A stretch of 64,000 nt of DNA, from positions 773,510-837,509 of the forward strand of contig NZ_CM001489.1 in the NCBI RefSeq assembly GCF_000262465.1, given 5' to 3'. Below, one piece after another: positions 1 to 8,450 of the stretch. The stretch comes from Frankia sp. QA3 (GTDB taxonomy: Bacteria; Actinomycetota; Actinomycetes; Frankiales; Frankiaceae). The notes under the pieces are model-generated. The model did no database searches. It saw nothing but the letters and a program-made list of their open reading frames with translations, and was not told where the DNA came from. Numbering within the stretch: position 1 is the stretch's first letter; each line of letters starts with the position of its first letter. The translations under genes were made by a program, and so were the position numbers.

Positions 1-679
1 GCCACGGGGCAGGCCGATTCGCCGGGCAGTCGCCCACGCGCCGGTATTGTGCCCGAGGGGCTGCCGCCTGCCGCTGAATGCCCAACACCGAGGGAAAACG
101 CGTGCGGCTCGTGGGCGGCTCGTGCGGGGCCGGTGGGACGGGCCCGGTGGCCGCCCGGCCCGACGCCCCGGCGGGCGCAGCGGGCCGCCCGGCCCATCGG
201 TGACCTCCTGCGCGTGCCGGCGTGCCCCCCGCCCGACCGGGCTGGGGATGTCCGGGCCCGCGGGCCCCCGTCGCGCCGGACGGACCCTCCGGACCGGCCG
301 CGTGGCGCTGCGCGGTGGGGCGGGCGCCGCGGTCGCGCAGTCGGCCTGGCGACGGCGCCCGTGGGGGAGCCCCGCGCACCAGGCCGGCAGGCGCCGTCGG
401 CGTCGCGGTCCACGGGGCGTGCCCCGCCGCCGCCAACCCGCTCCAGGAATTGGCGACGTCGCAGGTCAGCGGCCGGATGAATCATTCGGGACAAGGGTTC
501 GCGGACCACGGCTCACCGGGTCGGCAGGTATGTCATGACTGCCGCGGATCAAAAAGTCGGCGCGAAAGGGGTTGTCGACGTCGCCCGAGCCGGGCACTAT
601 GCGGGCCGATCACGCCGCGCACCCGGTGCGCGGTCATGCGCTACTCGGGGGGGTGGCGTATGGGTGACGGGGGCACCGG
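1..679. other. GC-rich stretch with no recognisable gene
   Basis: Several overlapping frames are open here, but they are rich in Arg, Pro and Gly, lack recognisable motifs and overlap each other, as expected of random high-GC DNA. No RNA gene, terminator or repeat stands out. The region leads into an FxsC-like relic and may itself be decayed coding sequence. Confidence 0.5.
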
Positions 680-1100
680 GTGAAGACCTACTTTCTGCTC
701 AGCTCGGCGCGCGGCGAGGATCTGCCGGCGGTCAAACGCTTTCACGCGGACGTGGAGGCGGAGCCGAGGATTTTGGCCGGTGCCGGGGTCGGCGGGCTTC
801 TGAACAAGGGGCGGGTCCGGCCCGCCGGTGATATTCCGGTCGAGGAGAACCAGGACGTCGCCCCCGCACTGGTCGCATTGTGTTCCGACCGGTATTTCGC
901 CGATGGGAGATGCCGGCGCGACTGGGCGCAGTTCACGGCGGCGCCGGAAAACGGGGCCGGCCCGCGCCGACGGCTGGAAAAGAGATGCATCCCGGTGCCG
1001 TGGCGGCCGCCGGAGCAGGGATTCCCGGATGATGCCGACCGGTCCATCGCCCGCGCCGGCAGCGCCCGGCGCCGGGCCGCTCCTGACGGACGACCGGACG
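680..1100 (+). pseudogene. Decayed FxsC-like (TIR-like) gene
   Basis: A GTG start is followed by a frame opening with YFLLSSARGEDLPAV and later ALVALCSDRYFADGRCRRDW. This resembles the TIR-like FxsC family (typically YFFLSYAR.D and ALCSPRYF...CGREW), which accompanies FxSxx-COOH peptide systems in Frankia and Streptomyces. About 120 codons keep the family pattern with conspicuous losses: the Tyr of the opening SYAR motif is gone, the spacing in the middle is irregular, and the ending fades into low-complexity Arg/Pro/Ala sequence. No FxsA peptide or FxsB radical SAM partner is visible. Seen: partial motif matches. Inferred: a relic rather than a working gene. It is followed by the truncated start of another TIR gene. 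Confidence 0.5.
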
Positions 1101-1229
1101 GCTCCGCTGCCGCGCCCACCCGTAACCCCACCGTCCGGCGGGTCCGCGGCTCGCGCCCGGCGGATCGTGGTGACCTTCGTCGGCTCCGATCAGGACTGGG
1201 CCGACTGGATCGGCGGCCGAAGCGGCTGA
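1029..1229 (+). pseudogene. Truncated TIR-domain gene, N-terminus only
   Basis: An ATG at 1029 opens a Pro/Ala-rich leader, then RRIVVTFVGSDQDWADWIGG and a stop at 1227-1229. The motif matches the first strand and helix of the actinobacterial TIR domain, as in FFVSYADADQGWAEWIAW of the intact TIR-NB-ARC-TPR gene at 19.3 kb. The rest of the TIR domain, the NB-ARC and the TPR parts are missing. It overlaps the end of the FxsC-like relic in another frame, and the converging copper gene ends 40 bases further on. The simplest reading is a relic of an fxsC/TIR-NB-ARC locus cut off by a deletion. Too short to be functional as a TIR enzyme. Confidence 0.5.
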
Positions 1230-1269
1230 TTCCCGCCCGCCCGGTCGGGTGGCACCACGGCGGTCGCCG

Positions 1270-3780
1270 TCAGCCGCCGTTCCCGGCGGGGGCGTGCCCG
1301 CCGCCGTCGTCGTCCGCGGCGCCCCGGGGCGCGGGAGCCGCGGTCGTGGTCGGTCCGGCCGTGGTCGGTCCCGCCGGCCCGCTGCCGTTCGCCATGCCCT
1401 CCGTGACCGCCGTGCCCTCCGTGACCGCCGTGCCCTCCGTGCCCTCCGTGACCGCCGTGCCCTCCGTGACCGCCGGGCTCCCCGTGACCGCCGGGCTGGT
1501 CGTCGCCGCGGTGCGACGACGGGTCGGGCCACCGGCGAGCCGGGCGAGGTAGGCATTGTACGCGTCGAGTTCGGCGTCGACGTCGCCGGCGGCGGCGATG
1601 CGGCGCTCGCGGGTCCGGGTGCGCCGCTCGTCCATCCGCGACCACTGGATGACCAGCACGATGAGCACGACGAACGTCGGCAGCTCCCCGAACGACCAGG
1701 CGATGCCGCCGGCGGTGTGCTGGTCGCTGAGCGCGCTGACGCCCCACGGCCGGACCAGCCGGCCGTACCAGCCGGCCCCGAGCAGCGTCGACTCACTCAT
1801 GATCGTGATGCCGAGGAAGGTGTGGAACGGCACGACGGACAGCAGCATCAGGATCCGCCCCGGGTGCGGCAGCCGCCGCGGCAGCGGGTCGATCCCGATG
1901 AGCAGCTCGAAGAACAGCACGCCGACCGCGAGGAAGTGCACGTTCATGTACAGGTGGCCGAGGTGGTTGCGCATCAGCGTGGTCAGCAGCGACGTCAGGT
2001 ACAGCACGTACAGGCTGCCGGCGAAGTTCACCGTCACCCACGCCGGATGGGTCAGCACCCGCACCGGCCAGGAGTGCAGCAGCGCCACCAGCCACTCCCG
2101 CGGCCCGCCGCGATGCGGGGCCCGCGCGGGGCGCATCGCCCGCAGCGCCAGGGTCACCGGCGCGCCGAGGACGAGGGGGACGGGGGCGAGCATGCTCAGC
2201 AGCATGTGCTGGGTCATGTGCACGCTGAGCAGGACCGGCCCGTAGCGCCCGAGGCCGCTGGAGGTGGCGACGACGACGACGAGCAGACCGGACAGCCACG
2301 CGATGGTGCGTCCGACCGGCCAGCCGTCGCCCCGGGCGCGCAGCCGGCGCACACCGGCGAGGTACAGCCCGGCGGCGATCAGCGACGCGGTGAGGAACAC
2401 CCAGTCGATCCGCCAGTCGGCGGCGAGCCGCGCGGCGGTCACCGGCGGCGGCATCGGGTAGCCGAGCAGCGCCCGGGTCGGGTCGGTGGGGACGAGGGCG
2501 TCGTCCACCGGCGGGGCCGTGCGGGACAGTCCCACGGCCAGGCCCAGCGTCGCCGTCAGCACCGTCAGTTCCACGCCCGCCAGGCGGACGAACCGCCCGA
2601 CCGCGCCCGCCGTCGTCCCAGCGCCCGCCGTCGTCCCAGCGCCCGCCGTCGTCCCAGCGCCCGCCGTCGTCTCCGTCGTGGCCGCGGCGAGCCGGGTGAC
2701 GACCCGGCGGCGCAGCAGGCCGCCGAGCACGACCGCGGCGATCAGGCCCACCGCCTTGAGCGTGACGAGCAGGCCGTAGCGGGTCTCCCACAGCGGCGTG
2801 AGGCCGCCGAGCCGCAGTGCGGCCCCGCCGATCCCGCTGACCGCGGTGACGGCCGCCGCGCCGGCCGCGAACCGGCTGTGGCGCCGCAGCGCCGGGCCGA
2901 AGGAGCCGGCGGGCAGCCGCACGGCGGACAGCAGGCCGAGCAGCCCGCCCACCCAGGCCGACGCGGCGAGGATGTGCACCGCGAGCGCCACCACCGCGAT
3001 CGCATGGTCACCGGAGGTGGCGGCGTGCCCGGCGAGGACCGGCGGCAGCAGCCCGGCGGCGGCGACGGCGAGCAGCGCGCCGGCCGCGGTCGTCGTCGTC
3101 ACCGTACGGCCGACGATCGCCACGACGGCGGCGAGCGCCGCGACGATGACCAGGGCGCGGCCCTGGGCGGTCGACGAGACGAACGAGCGCAGCGCGTGCA
3201 GGTCGAGCACGTCCCCGGCCGGCTGCGCGGAGACGTCCGACAGGGTGAACACCAGCTCCGCGAGCGTGGCGAGCACCCACACCACCGCGGCATCGGCCGC
3301 GTACCGGCCGCAGCGGCGCGCGGTCAACGTCAACGGCCGCTGGCGGGACCCGGCCGCGCGGTCCGGCATGGTGGCTGCCCGCACGTCGCCCGCGCCCGCC
3401 GCCCCCGCGTCCGCACCGGCAGGCTCGCGGTCTCGGTGAGCGGGGGCGCGCCGAGCCGGCAGCAGGACCGCGGCGGCGAGCAGCCAGCCGAGGGTGGCGA
3501 CCGAGGCGATTCGGCCCGCCAACCGGGCGAACGGCAACGCCCAGTGGGTGCCCTCGCCGGATGAGGGCAGCCCGGGTAGCCGTAGCGGACCCGGGCCGAA
3601 GCCGACGACCAGCGCCAGCACGGCGCAGCCGGCCAGCACCGCGACGGGCAGCGCACGCCCGGCCGCGCCCGGCGACCGGGCGGCCTTCGGCGCGGGGGAG
3701 ACGTCCCCCGGCGCGAGGACCTCCGGGGCGGCGGGGGCGTCGGTCGAGGTGGGCGTGCCCGTCGAGGCGGAAGTGTCCAT
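1270..3780 (-). CDS. CopD-CtaG fusion: copper resistance D and cytochrome oxidase assembly membrane protein
   Basis: An 836-residue polytopic membrane protein. The first half has the CopD pattern of hydrophobic segments, with HILAASAWVGGLLGLLSAV near residues 280-300 and a following ETRYGLLVTLKAV segment. The second half has the Caa3 oxidase CtaG pattern, including LLSVHMTQHMLLSMLAPVPL and LYMNVHFLAVGVLFFELL, whose His and Met residues are the usual copper-handling positions. It probably moves copper across the membrane or supplies it to cuproenzymes such as cytochrome oxidase. The start lies 2 bases after the copC stop, so the two are co-transcribed. Two in-frame 18-bp tandem repeats lie in a loop and in the C-terminal tail, which is Thr/Gly-rich and disordered. 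Assignment to the fusion family is firm; direction of transport is not shown. Confidence 0.9.
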   Translation of the reverse strand: MDTSASTGTPTSTDAPAAPEVLAPGDVSPAPKAARSPGAAGRALPVAVLAGCAVLALVVGFGPGPLRLPGLPSSGEGTHWALPFARLAGRIASVATLGWLLAAAVLLPARRAPAHRDREPAGADAGAAGAGDVRAATMPDRAAGSRQRPLTLTARRCGRYAADAAVVWVLATLAELVFTLSDVSAQPAGDVLDLHALRSFVSSTAQGRALVIVAALAAVVAIVGRTVTTTTAAGALLAVAAAGLLPPVLAGHAATSGDHAIAVVALAVHILAASAWVGGLLGLLSAVRLPAGSFGPALRRHSRFAAGAAAVTAVSGIGGAALRLGGLTPLWETRYGLLVTLKAVGLIAAVVLGGLLRRRVVTRLAAATTETTAGAGTTAGAGTTAGAGTTAGAVGRFVRLAGVELTVLTATLGLAVGLSRTAPPVDDALVPTDPTRALLGYPMPPPVTAARLAADWRIDWVFLTASLIAAGLYLAGVRRLRARGDGWPVGRTIAWLSGLLVVVVATSSGLGRYGPVLLSVHMTQHMLLSMLAPVPLVLGAPVTLALRAMRPARAPHRGGPREWLVALLHSWPVRVLTHPAWVTVNFAGSLYVLYLTSLLTTLMRNHLGHLYMNVHFLAVGVLFFELLIGIDPLPRRLPHPGRILMLLSVVPFHTFLGITIMSESTLLGAGWYGRLVRPWGVSALSDQHTAGGIAWSFGELPTFVVLIVLVIQWSRMDERRTRTRERRIAAAGDVDAELDAYNAYLARLAGGPTRRRTAATTSPAVTGSPAVTEGTAVTEGTEGTAVTEGTAVTEGMANGSGPAGPTTAGPTTTAAPAPRGAADDDGGGHAPAGNGG
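1396..1494. repeat. 18-bp tandem repeat in the CopD-CtaG C-terminal tail
   Basis: About five copies of an 18-bp unit beginning GCCCTCCGTGACCGCC, one of them halved, encode the repeating VTEGTA tail on the reverse strand. Being a multiple of three, copy-number change keeps the frame. Confidence 0.9.
2603..2674. repeat. 18-bp tandem repeat, four copies, inside the CopD-CtaG gene
   Basis: Four head-to-tail copies of GCGCCCGCCGTCGTCCCA (the last altered) encode AGTTAG-type repeats in a loop between the CopD and CtaG halves. The loop is probably disordered. Confidence 0.9.
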
Positions 3781-3782
3781 GG

Positions 3783-4544
3783 TCAGCGCGCTCCGGGTTG
3801 ACGTCGGCGCAGGATGACGAGCAGGCCGCCGCCGGCGAGGACGACGACGGCGACGATCACGACGACGACGGCCCAGCCGACACCGCCGTCCCCATCGTCC
3901 GCGCCGGCGGCCGGACCGGTCGTGGCGGACCCCGTGCCCGTCGAGGTCGGGGCGCCCGTCGAGGTCGGGGTGCCCGGCGTGGCCGCGGTGGGCGCCGCCG
4001 TGGCCGCGCCGGCGCCGGCGGTGGGCACGGTGCCCCCGGCGGGTGGCGCGGTGCCGGCGTCCCCGGCCGGGGGGCTCGCCCGTCCCGCGACGGTGAACGT
4101 GAACGTCCCCCCGATCGGATGGCCGTCCTCGGACACGGCCTGGTAGGAGACCGTGTAGCGCCCGTCGCCCAGCGCGGTGAGCGGTTGGCGGACGGTGGCG
4201 CCCTCGACCAGCGTGGCACCGCTGGCCACGCTGGTGCCGTCGGCGCGGGTCGCGGCGACGTGGGTGTAGCGGGCCGAGACGGACTCGTTGAAGGTCAGGG
4301 TGATCTCACCCGGCGCGGCGGGGAGCACGCTGTTCGCGGCCGGTGTGGTGGCCACGAGCCGGGAGTGCGCCGCCGCGGGTGCCGCCAGGGCCAGCAGCAG
4401 CGCGGGGAGGATCGCGGCGACGGCGCCGATCGCGGCGGTGACCCTGCTCCGCCGGCCGCGGGCCTGCCGGTTGTGGGCCTGCCGGTCGCGAGCCTGCCGG
4501 TCGTCGCCGCGACGCGCGGGAGCCGTCTGCACCTGTCGTCGCAC
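3783..4544 (-). CDS. copC: CopC-domain copper-binding protein with C-terminal membrane anchor
   Basis: A 253-residue exported protein starting at GTG. After a basic N-terminus (a 12-bp-like repeat encodes RQARDRQAHNRQA) comes a hydrophobic signal segment ending near AAPAAAHS. The mature protein begins with His, as CopC proteins do, and shows the CopC hallmarks LVATTPAANSVL, ITLTFNESV and VSEDGHPIGGTFTFTV. The mature N-terminal His and the Asp-Gly-His motif are the known Cu(II) ligand positions. A Pro/Thr-rich linker leads to one C-terminal transmembrane segment (VVVVIVAVVVLAGGGLLVI) and a basic tail. It should bind copper outside the membrane and pass it to the CopD half of the next gene, 2 bases downstream. 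Confidence 0.92.
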   Translation of the reverse strand: MRRQVQTAPARRGDDRQARDRQAHNRQARGRRSRVTAAIGAVAAILPALLLALAAPAAAHSRLVATTPAANSVLPAAPGEITLTFNESVSARYTHVAATRADGTSVASGATLVEGATVRQPLTALGDGRYTVSYQAVSEDGHPIGGTFTFTVAGRASPPAGDAGTAPPAGGTVPTAGAGAATAAPTAATPGTPTSTGAPTSTGTGSATTGPAAGADDGDGGVGWAVVVVIVAVVVLAGGGLLVILRRRQPGAR

Positions 4545-4552
4545 CCGCCGGA

Positions 4553-4569
4553 TTCTACGCGCCGTAGAA
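4553..4569 (-). promoter_or_regulatory. Perfect inverted repeat upstream of copC
   Basis: TTCTACG-CGC-CGTAGAA, 7-bp arms with a 3-bp centre, sits 8 to 24 bases before the copC GTG. Its position in the leader of a copper operon suggests the operator of a copper-responsive repressor, for example CopY/BlaI or CsoR type. That is inference; only the symmetry is seen. Confidence 0.5.
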
Positions 4570-4689
4570 CGTTCATCGTGGTCACTGCCGGGCGGAACCC
4601 GCGCAGCAGCGGCAACGTGTCCCCGTTTTAGGGCGTGTGTCGAGTTGTGATCTGTCTGTGGGGTTCGCCGTCGTGGCGGGGCCTGATCC

Positions 4690-5254
4690 GGTAGATCGTT
4701 CTGGCGGGTGCGGGTGCGGGTGACGGATGAGGAGGGGAAGTTCCTCGAGCCCTACCTGCTGATCGGCGGGTTCGGGCCATGTCCCGCGTGGTTGCGGTGG
4801 TGGGTCGAGGGTGCGGTCCGGCGGTGGTGGGGCGCAGGCGTCTTCGGTGCCCTGCCGGGGGGCTTGATTCCTGAAGCCGCGAAGCGGGGTGAGGCGGAGA
4901 CGTCCCTGGTCGGTGGACTCGACCACCGTCCGGGTCCACCAGGACGCTGCCGGCCTCAGCATGGCGAGCACGGAACCGCCCCGCGCGTCTTGCTGGGTTT
5001 TCCAGCGGTGGTGGATCACGGTGACCAGCAGGCGGTCGGACAGCGAGAGCGGTCCGCGTCGCAGGACGTGGTAGCGGGCGGGCTTGTGGTGCAGGCTGAT
5101 CGGTGGGTGGTCGAGGATGTACTGCTCGACGGAGACGAGCAGGTCCGCGACGTGGTGGGCCCGCATGCCGGCGGTGGTCGGATGATGCGGCCAGTCCGGG
5201 GCGCGGTTGTCGGGCTGGGCGCGGTCGTCCCGCGGTGGCGGGGGGACTGGTGGC
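4690..5254 (-). pseudogene. Degenerate transposase fragment with HTH-like start
   Basis: The reverse-strand frame contains LSLSDRLLVTVIHHRWKT, which resembles the helix-turn-helix start of DDE transposases of the IS5/Tnp_4 kind (DRLL.TV.H.R...), and later RLRLTPLRGFRNQAPRQ. No DDE residues or ends can be identified, and the surrounding sequence is low complexity. It abuts the ISAzo13-like fragment. Probably the scar of a second insertion sequence; the family call is weak. Confidence 0.4.
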
Positions 5255-5690
5255 TGTGACCACAGGATGTAGTTCCACTGTCCGCGCCAGTTCGTGCTGA
5301 TCCGGGAGGACAACCGGTGCCCGATCTGGTTCCATTTCGAGGTTCCCGGCGGGAAGTGACACACGGTCACCGCTAGACCGGCGGTGTGAGCGAAGTCCGC
5401 CAGTTCCTTCTTCGGTCCGCGAGGTGCCCTGCAGGCTGAACCCCTCGGCCTGCAGCAGCGCCGCGACCGTGTCCGCACCCACCGGATGGCCGTCCGCGGT
5501 CAGCTGCGCGGCCAGCCTCCGGGTGGACTTGGTGGTCCACAGCAGCGGGGACTCCGGATCCCCACGCTGGTCCGGCTCGACGAGTGCCAGCAGCGCGGGC
5601 ACCAGCCCCGGGTCCTTGACTCCCTGGTTCCTGGCCGGCGGCGCCGCCCGCCTGAACGGCCGGGACGCCGGTAGCGGACCGCCCCGGCGT
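5255..5690 (-). pseudogene. ISAzo13-family transposase remnant
   Basis: In one frame (about 5690-5410) the reverse strand reads GVKDPGLVPALLALVEPD, RGDPESPLLWTTKSTRRLA and HPVGADTVAALLQAEGFSLQ, typical of ISAzo13-type transposases. The match then jumps to a different frame (about 5415-5255) with LAVTVCHFPPGTSKWNQIGH and RLSSRISTNWRG, the C-terminal signature of the same family. The catalytic core between them, roughly 150 residues, is missing, and the frame changes at the junction. The element is therefore dead by internal deletion. Terminal repeats were not found. Confidence 0.8.
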
Positions 5691-5713
5691 GTGGCGTGCT
5701 GACGGGAGTGAGG

Positions 5714-6388
5714 TCAGCGGACGGCGAGCCCGAGCGGGGATCGCAGTGCGTCGATCAGCGTGTCGAGGTCCGCGTCGCACTCGACGGCTTGGGAGATCGT
5801 GGCGGCCACCGAGGGCCGCCCGGCGACCGCGACGACCTCGGGGGTCTCCTCGCGCCAGGGAACGCTCACAGCCCCTCGTCCTGGGCGCCGGTAGAAGTAG
5901 TGGCAGGTCATGAGGAGCCCGGTTACCAGCTCCACCACGTCGTCGGCGGGCCCGAGGACCTCGAAGCTGCGTCGGCTGAGCTGGGGATTGTGGACGACCG
6001 TTGCCGCCCCGCCGTAGTGGTCCCTCCAACCGTAATGGAGCACGCCGACGCCGGTCTGGAGGGCGGCGCCCATGCACAGGCAGCAGGGTTCCACGTTGGT
6101 GTAGAGGACGTGCTGCTGGAACGACCCCCGGCACGGTAGCTGGGCGAGCGCGTTGACCTCGGCGTGCGCGATCCGCGTGTTCGCGAGCTGGCCGGGAACC
6201 TGGATGTCCTCGTGGCGGGTACTGCGTGCCTGCCCAACCGGTTCACCGGAGCCGTTCACAACGACCGCGCCGACCGGCAGGCTCCCGGCCTGGTATGCCT
6301 CCCACGCCAGGGTCATCACCAGCCGCCAGGGAAACTCCACCCGAGCAGGATGGCATGGCCGCCGGCTCGTTCGGATCGCTTCGCTCAC
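5714..6388 (-). CDS. Nucleoside/cytidine deaminase-family protein
   Basis: A 224-residue protein of the zinc-dependent CMP/dCMP deaminase fold. The zinc site is intact: HAE at residues 75-77 (HAEVNAL), and PCCLC at 101-105, which gives Cys102 and Cys105 of the PCxxC motif. It is longer than a typical 150-160 residue tRNA adenosine or guanine deaminase; the extra C-terminal 60 residues include ATISQAVECDADLDTL and are not recognised. It likely deaminates a free base or nucleoside; the exact substrate cannot be read. The GTG start overlaps the stop of the small upstream gene (GTGA), so the two are translationally coupled. Confidence 0.8.
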   Translation of the reverse strand: MSEAIRTSRRPCHPARVEFPWRLVMTLAWEAYQAGSLPVGAVVVNGSGEPVGQARSTRHEDIQVPGQLANTRIAHAEVNALAQLPCRGSFQQHVLYTNVEPCCLCMGAALQTGVGVLHYGWRDHYGGAATVVHNPQLSRRSFEVLGPADDVVELVTGLLMTCHYFYRRPGRGAVSVPWREETPEVVAVAGRPSVAATISQAVECDADLDTLIDALRSPLGLAVR

Positions 6389-6564
6389 ACGGCCTGATGA
6401 TGGTCACGTTCCAGCCCGTTCGCGAAGGCATGGAGGGCGGGGAGATCGACTTCGGCGGTCATGGGCATGCCGGTCATCGTGCTGATGCTTGCGGCTCGCC
6501 GCACCATTTCGGCGTGCAGGTCATCATCGCGATGCCACCCCCAGCACCCAGGATCTGCGCTCAT
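6385..6564 (-). CDS. Small hypothetical protein coupled to the deaminase
   Basis: A 59-residue protein beginning MSADPGCWGWHRDDDLHAEM. The ATG at 6564 is chosen because an AGGGG ribosome-binding site lies about 6 bases ahead, and sequence further upstream in the frame looks non-coding. It contains the acidic helix-prone stretch ADLHAEMV-like and ends ALHAFANGLERDHHQAV. The stop overlaps the GTG of the deaminase, indicating a two-gene operon and perhaps a partner or regulator. Family not recognised. Confidence 0.55.
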   Translation of the reverse strand: MSADPGCWGWHRDDDLHAEMVRRAASISTMTGMPMTAEVDLPALHAFANGLERDHHQAV

Positions 6565-6921
6565 GGCTGTCCCCTGTCGTTCCTTCGGATTTGTGCTGAC
6601 TGCTGGGCGCCGCCGGGGCGACGGTGCCATTTCCGGCGGGGGTGCGACTGGCGGGTCGACAGCCGCAGGCTCGTACATGGCGTCCGTCTGCGCTGAAGCC
6701 GGCTTCGGCGGCGGTGCCGGCAGCGGGTGCACGCTCGTGGTGGAAGTATCGGGGTCAGCCACGGAAGGCGCTCCTGTCGGCGTGTTCCCAGCACCCCATG
6801 GCGCGCGTCTCTGGTGGAAAGCAGGCGTTTTCCATGATCAAAAATAGTGCGGAACGGGCATTTGACGACAGTCGGTCGGTTCACTTGAGGTAAAGGGCCA
6901 GCTAGTTAAGGGATTGCTTCC
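6565..6921. other. Intergenic region with no recognisable gene
   Basis: This 357-base region separates the deaminase pair from the 6922 gene and must carry both promoters. The part from about 6820 to 6920 is clearly richer in A+T than its surroundings (stretches such as CATGATCAAAAATAG), which fits a promoter region or foreign DNA. No RNA or repeat was recognised. Confidence 0.4.
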
Positions 6922-7164
6922 ATGGGTACAGATAGAAGTGTGGCGGGACGCCGGTCGTATGCCATTGACACGGACCGGTTCGCCGTGAGTCCGACGAGCT
7001 TTCGGAACTCCTTCGTCGACCGAATGATACCGAAATTCGGCGGCCGGTCCGACGTGGCGAGATGGGCGATCAACATCGCCCGGGAAGTCGTGGCGCGGGC
7101 TGGTGACGTGATGGACCGCCGGCCGGAGCCGGGAGTCGCGATCATGGTGGTGGGGACGCTGTGA
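6922..7164 (+). CDS. Small hypothetical protein (80 aa)
   Basis: Starts at ATG with a well-placed AAGGGA ribosome-binding site 8 bases ahead. The protein is basic, with helix-like stretches FRNSFVDRMIPKFGG and SDVARWAINIAREVVARAGD. No known domain was recognised. Its last codons overlap the GTG of the following gene (GTGA), so the two form a coupled pair, an arrangement common in toxin-antitoxin and other two-gene modules. Base composition is lower in G+C than flanking genes, hinting at acquisition by transfer. Confidence 0.55.
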   Translation: MGTDRSVAGRRSYAIDTDRFAVSPTSFRNSFVDRMIPKFGGRSDVARWAINIAREVVARAGDVMDRRPEPGVAIMVVGTL

Positions 7165-7511
7165 GGCTCTCCCGCGGCCCGAGAGCCGATGAATTCACGC
7201 CCTCGCAGGGGCCAAGCCGTGGCCGTCACCGTGAACGTAGACAGTGGGGCTCGCGCCCTAGCAGGGCGGACGACTACACGTTTCTGGACGCTCTGATGGA
7301 AGACGAGCCCGACATCAGCGACGTATGGCTATGCCTACCCGCTGGGGTCCTGGAATGGGCGACCTCCAGAGCGGAGAGGCTCGGGATCCCCGTCTCGGCC
7401 GTCGTGGTCGATGCCCTGGAGGTCCGGGCCGCCCTGGAGGTTGCGCCCCAGATCCGCCAGCTGGTCCCCGGCGGGCGCCGGGAGCAGCACGAGTACCAGG
7501 AGCAGGGATAG
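7161..7511 (+). CDS. Hypothetical protein with ribbon-helix-helix-like C-terminus
   Basis: A 116-residue protein coupled by GTGA overlap to the preceding gene. The first 45 residues are basic and low complexity. From about residue 50 the pattern VWLCLPAGVLEWATSRAERL followed by GIPVSAVVVDALEVRAAL resembles a ribbon-helix-helix DNA-binding segment (strand, helix, turn, helix), as found in CopG-type antitoxins. The match is by pattern only. Together with the 80-residue partner it could be a toxin-antitoxin-like or regulatory pair. The shared operon and composition support it being real. Confidence 0.45.
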   Translation: MRLSRGPRADEFTPSQGPSRGRHRERRQWGSRPSRADDYTFLDALMEDEPDISDVWLCLPAGVLEWATSRAERLGIPVSAVVVDALEVRAALEVAPQIRQLVPGGRREQHEYQEQG

Positions 7512-7838
7512 CGGCGGGATCCTCGGCGTGAAGGTGTGGAACTCCGCCCGCCGTACCGGCGTCGCCGACGTCGTGTTCCCGATAGGTCTCACGGCGTCGG
7601 CGGTCGTCCCGCTCCCGATGCTCCTGTTCGCCGATCGGGTCGCGCTCCCCGAGTAGTCCCTCGTCCGACGATGTCAGGAACTCGGCGACGCACAACCGAT
7701 GGTGGTCGCCTCACTGCTCTTACTGATCGTTTCTTGCTGATCGTTGGTCCGCCGGGTCGGGCTGGAGTGGATCCTGCCCGGTTCCGGCTCCGCGGGAACA
7801 CCATGATCGTCGTCGCCGGGCCGAGCGTGGAGCGATCA

Positions 7839-8102
7839 TCATGATCCATCGACCGGCAGCGCACGGTCAAGATCAGTAGCCCCTCGCGGGGGCGCCTGAT
7901 CCGCTCGTCCACGGACTGTGAGATCAGCGTGGGCCGGTGTTCCCGGTACCGGAGTGGTTGTCAGGCCCTCCTCCTCGAGGGGCCGTGGCTCTCCACGGGC
8001 GAGGATCCGGTCAACGTCGTCGGCCGAGAGCTCGGGCGGGTGGGCCACGAGCTCGACGAGATCCTCGATCTCGTTGTAGAAGATCGCGGCCGGCTTCTCC
8101 AT
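7839..8102 (-). CDS. Small hypothetical protein (87 aa)
   Basis: Starts at ATG 8102. The first half looks protein-like and acidic (FYNEIEDLVELVAHPPELSA, DDVDRILARGEPRPLEEEGL), while the second half is low complexity. No strong ribosome-binding site is visible, and no family is recognised. The region 7512-7838 between this gene and 7161-7511 has only unconvincing frames. Confidence 0.35.
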   Translation of the reverse strand: MEKPAAIFYNEIEDLVELVAHPPELSADDVDRILARGEPRPLEEEGLTTTPVPGTPAHADLTVRGRADQAPPRGATDLDRALPVDGS

Positions 8103-8171
8103 CGTCCGAGGCTGGCCCCGTCGGGTCTTCCCGTGCCGGGTGGTCGACGACGCTCGCTGACGGGGCACTTG

Positions 8172-8201
8172 ACATCGGCGGTAGAAACATCGGCGGTAGA
8201 A
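8172..8201. repeat. 15-bp tandem duplication
   Basis: Two exact head-to-tail copies of ACATCGGCGGTAGAA lie upstream of the 7839-8102 gene and 40 bases from a perfect palindrome. They may be a duplicated protein-binding site. Confidence 0.8.
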
Positions 8202-8240
8202 AACGGCTCTCCGCCCCGTAGTCGGGCGATGACAAGATAA

Positions 8241-8253
8241 TCAACATTGTTGA
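8241..8253. promoter_or_regulatory. Palindrome TCAACA-T-TGTTGA
   Basis: A perfect 13-bp dyad in a locally A+T-rich patch between the reverse-strand gene at 7839-8102 and the NADH dehydrogenase at 8451. Its half-site recurs in the inverted repeat at 43146-43164. Possible operator; the rest of 8103-8450 holds nothing recognisable. Confidence 0.4.
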
Positions 8254-8450
8254 CGGCTCCCCGCCGCCGCGCTCATCAGAAGCGGTCAGGCGTGGGGGCG
8301 GGGCCACTGCGCCGGGCGGTTGCCCGACCGCATACCCGGGCACGCAGGGGAAGGTGGCCGGCGCGGCCCGCATCCCCGTGCGGCTGCGCGCCCGCGCCCG
8401 CCGCCGCCCGACTCGCGCTACCGCCGTGTGCGGCCCTCCGGAGGTGGAAC

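Noticed and set aside
1249..3564. A 771-codon forward frame opposite the CopD-CtaG gene
   Set aside because: No motif; antisense shadow in high-GC DNA.
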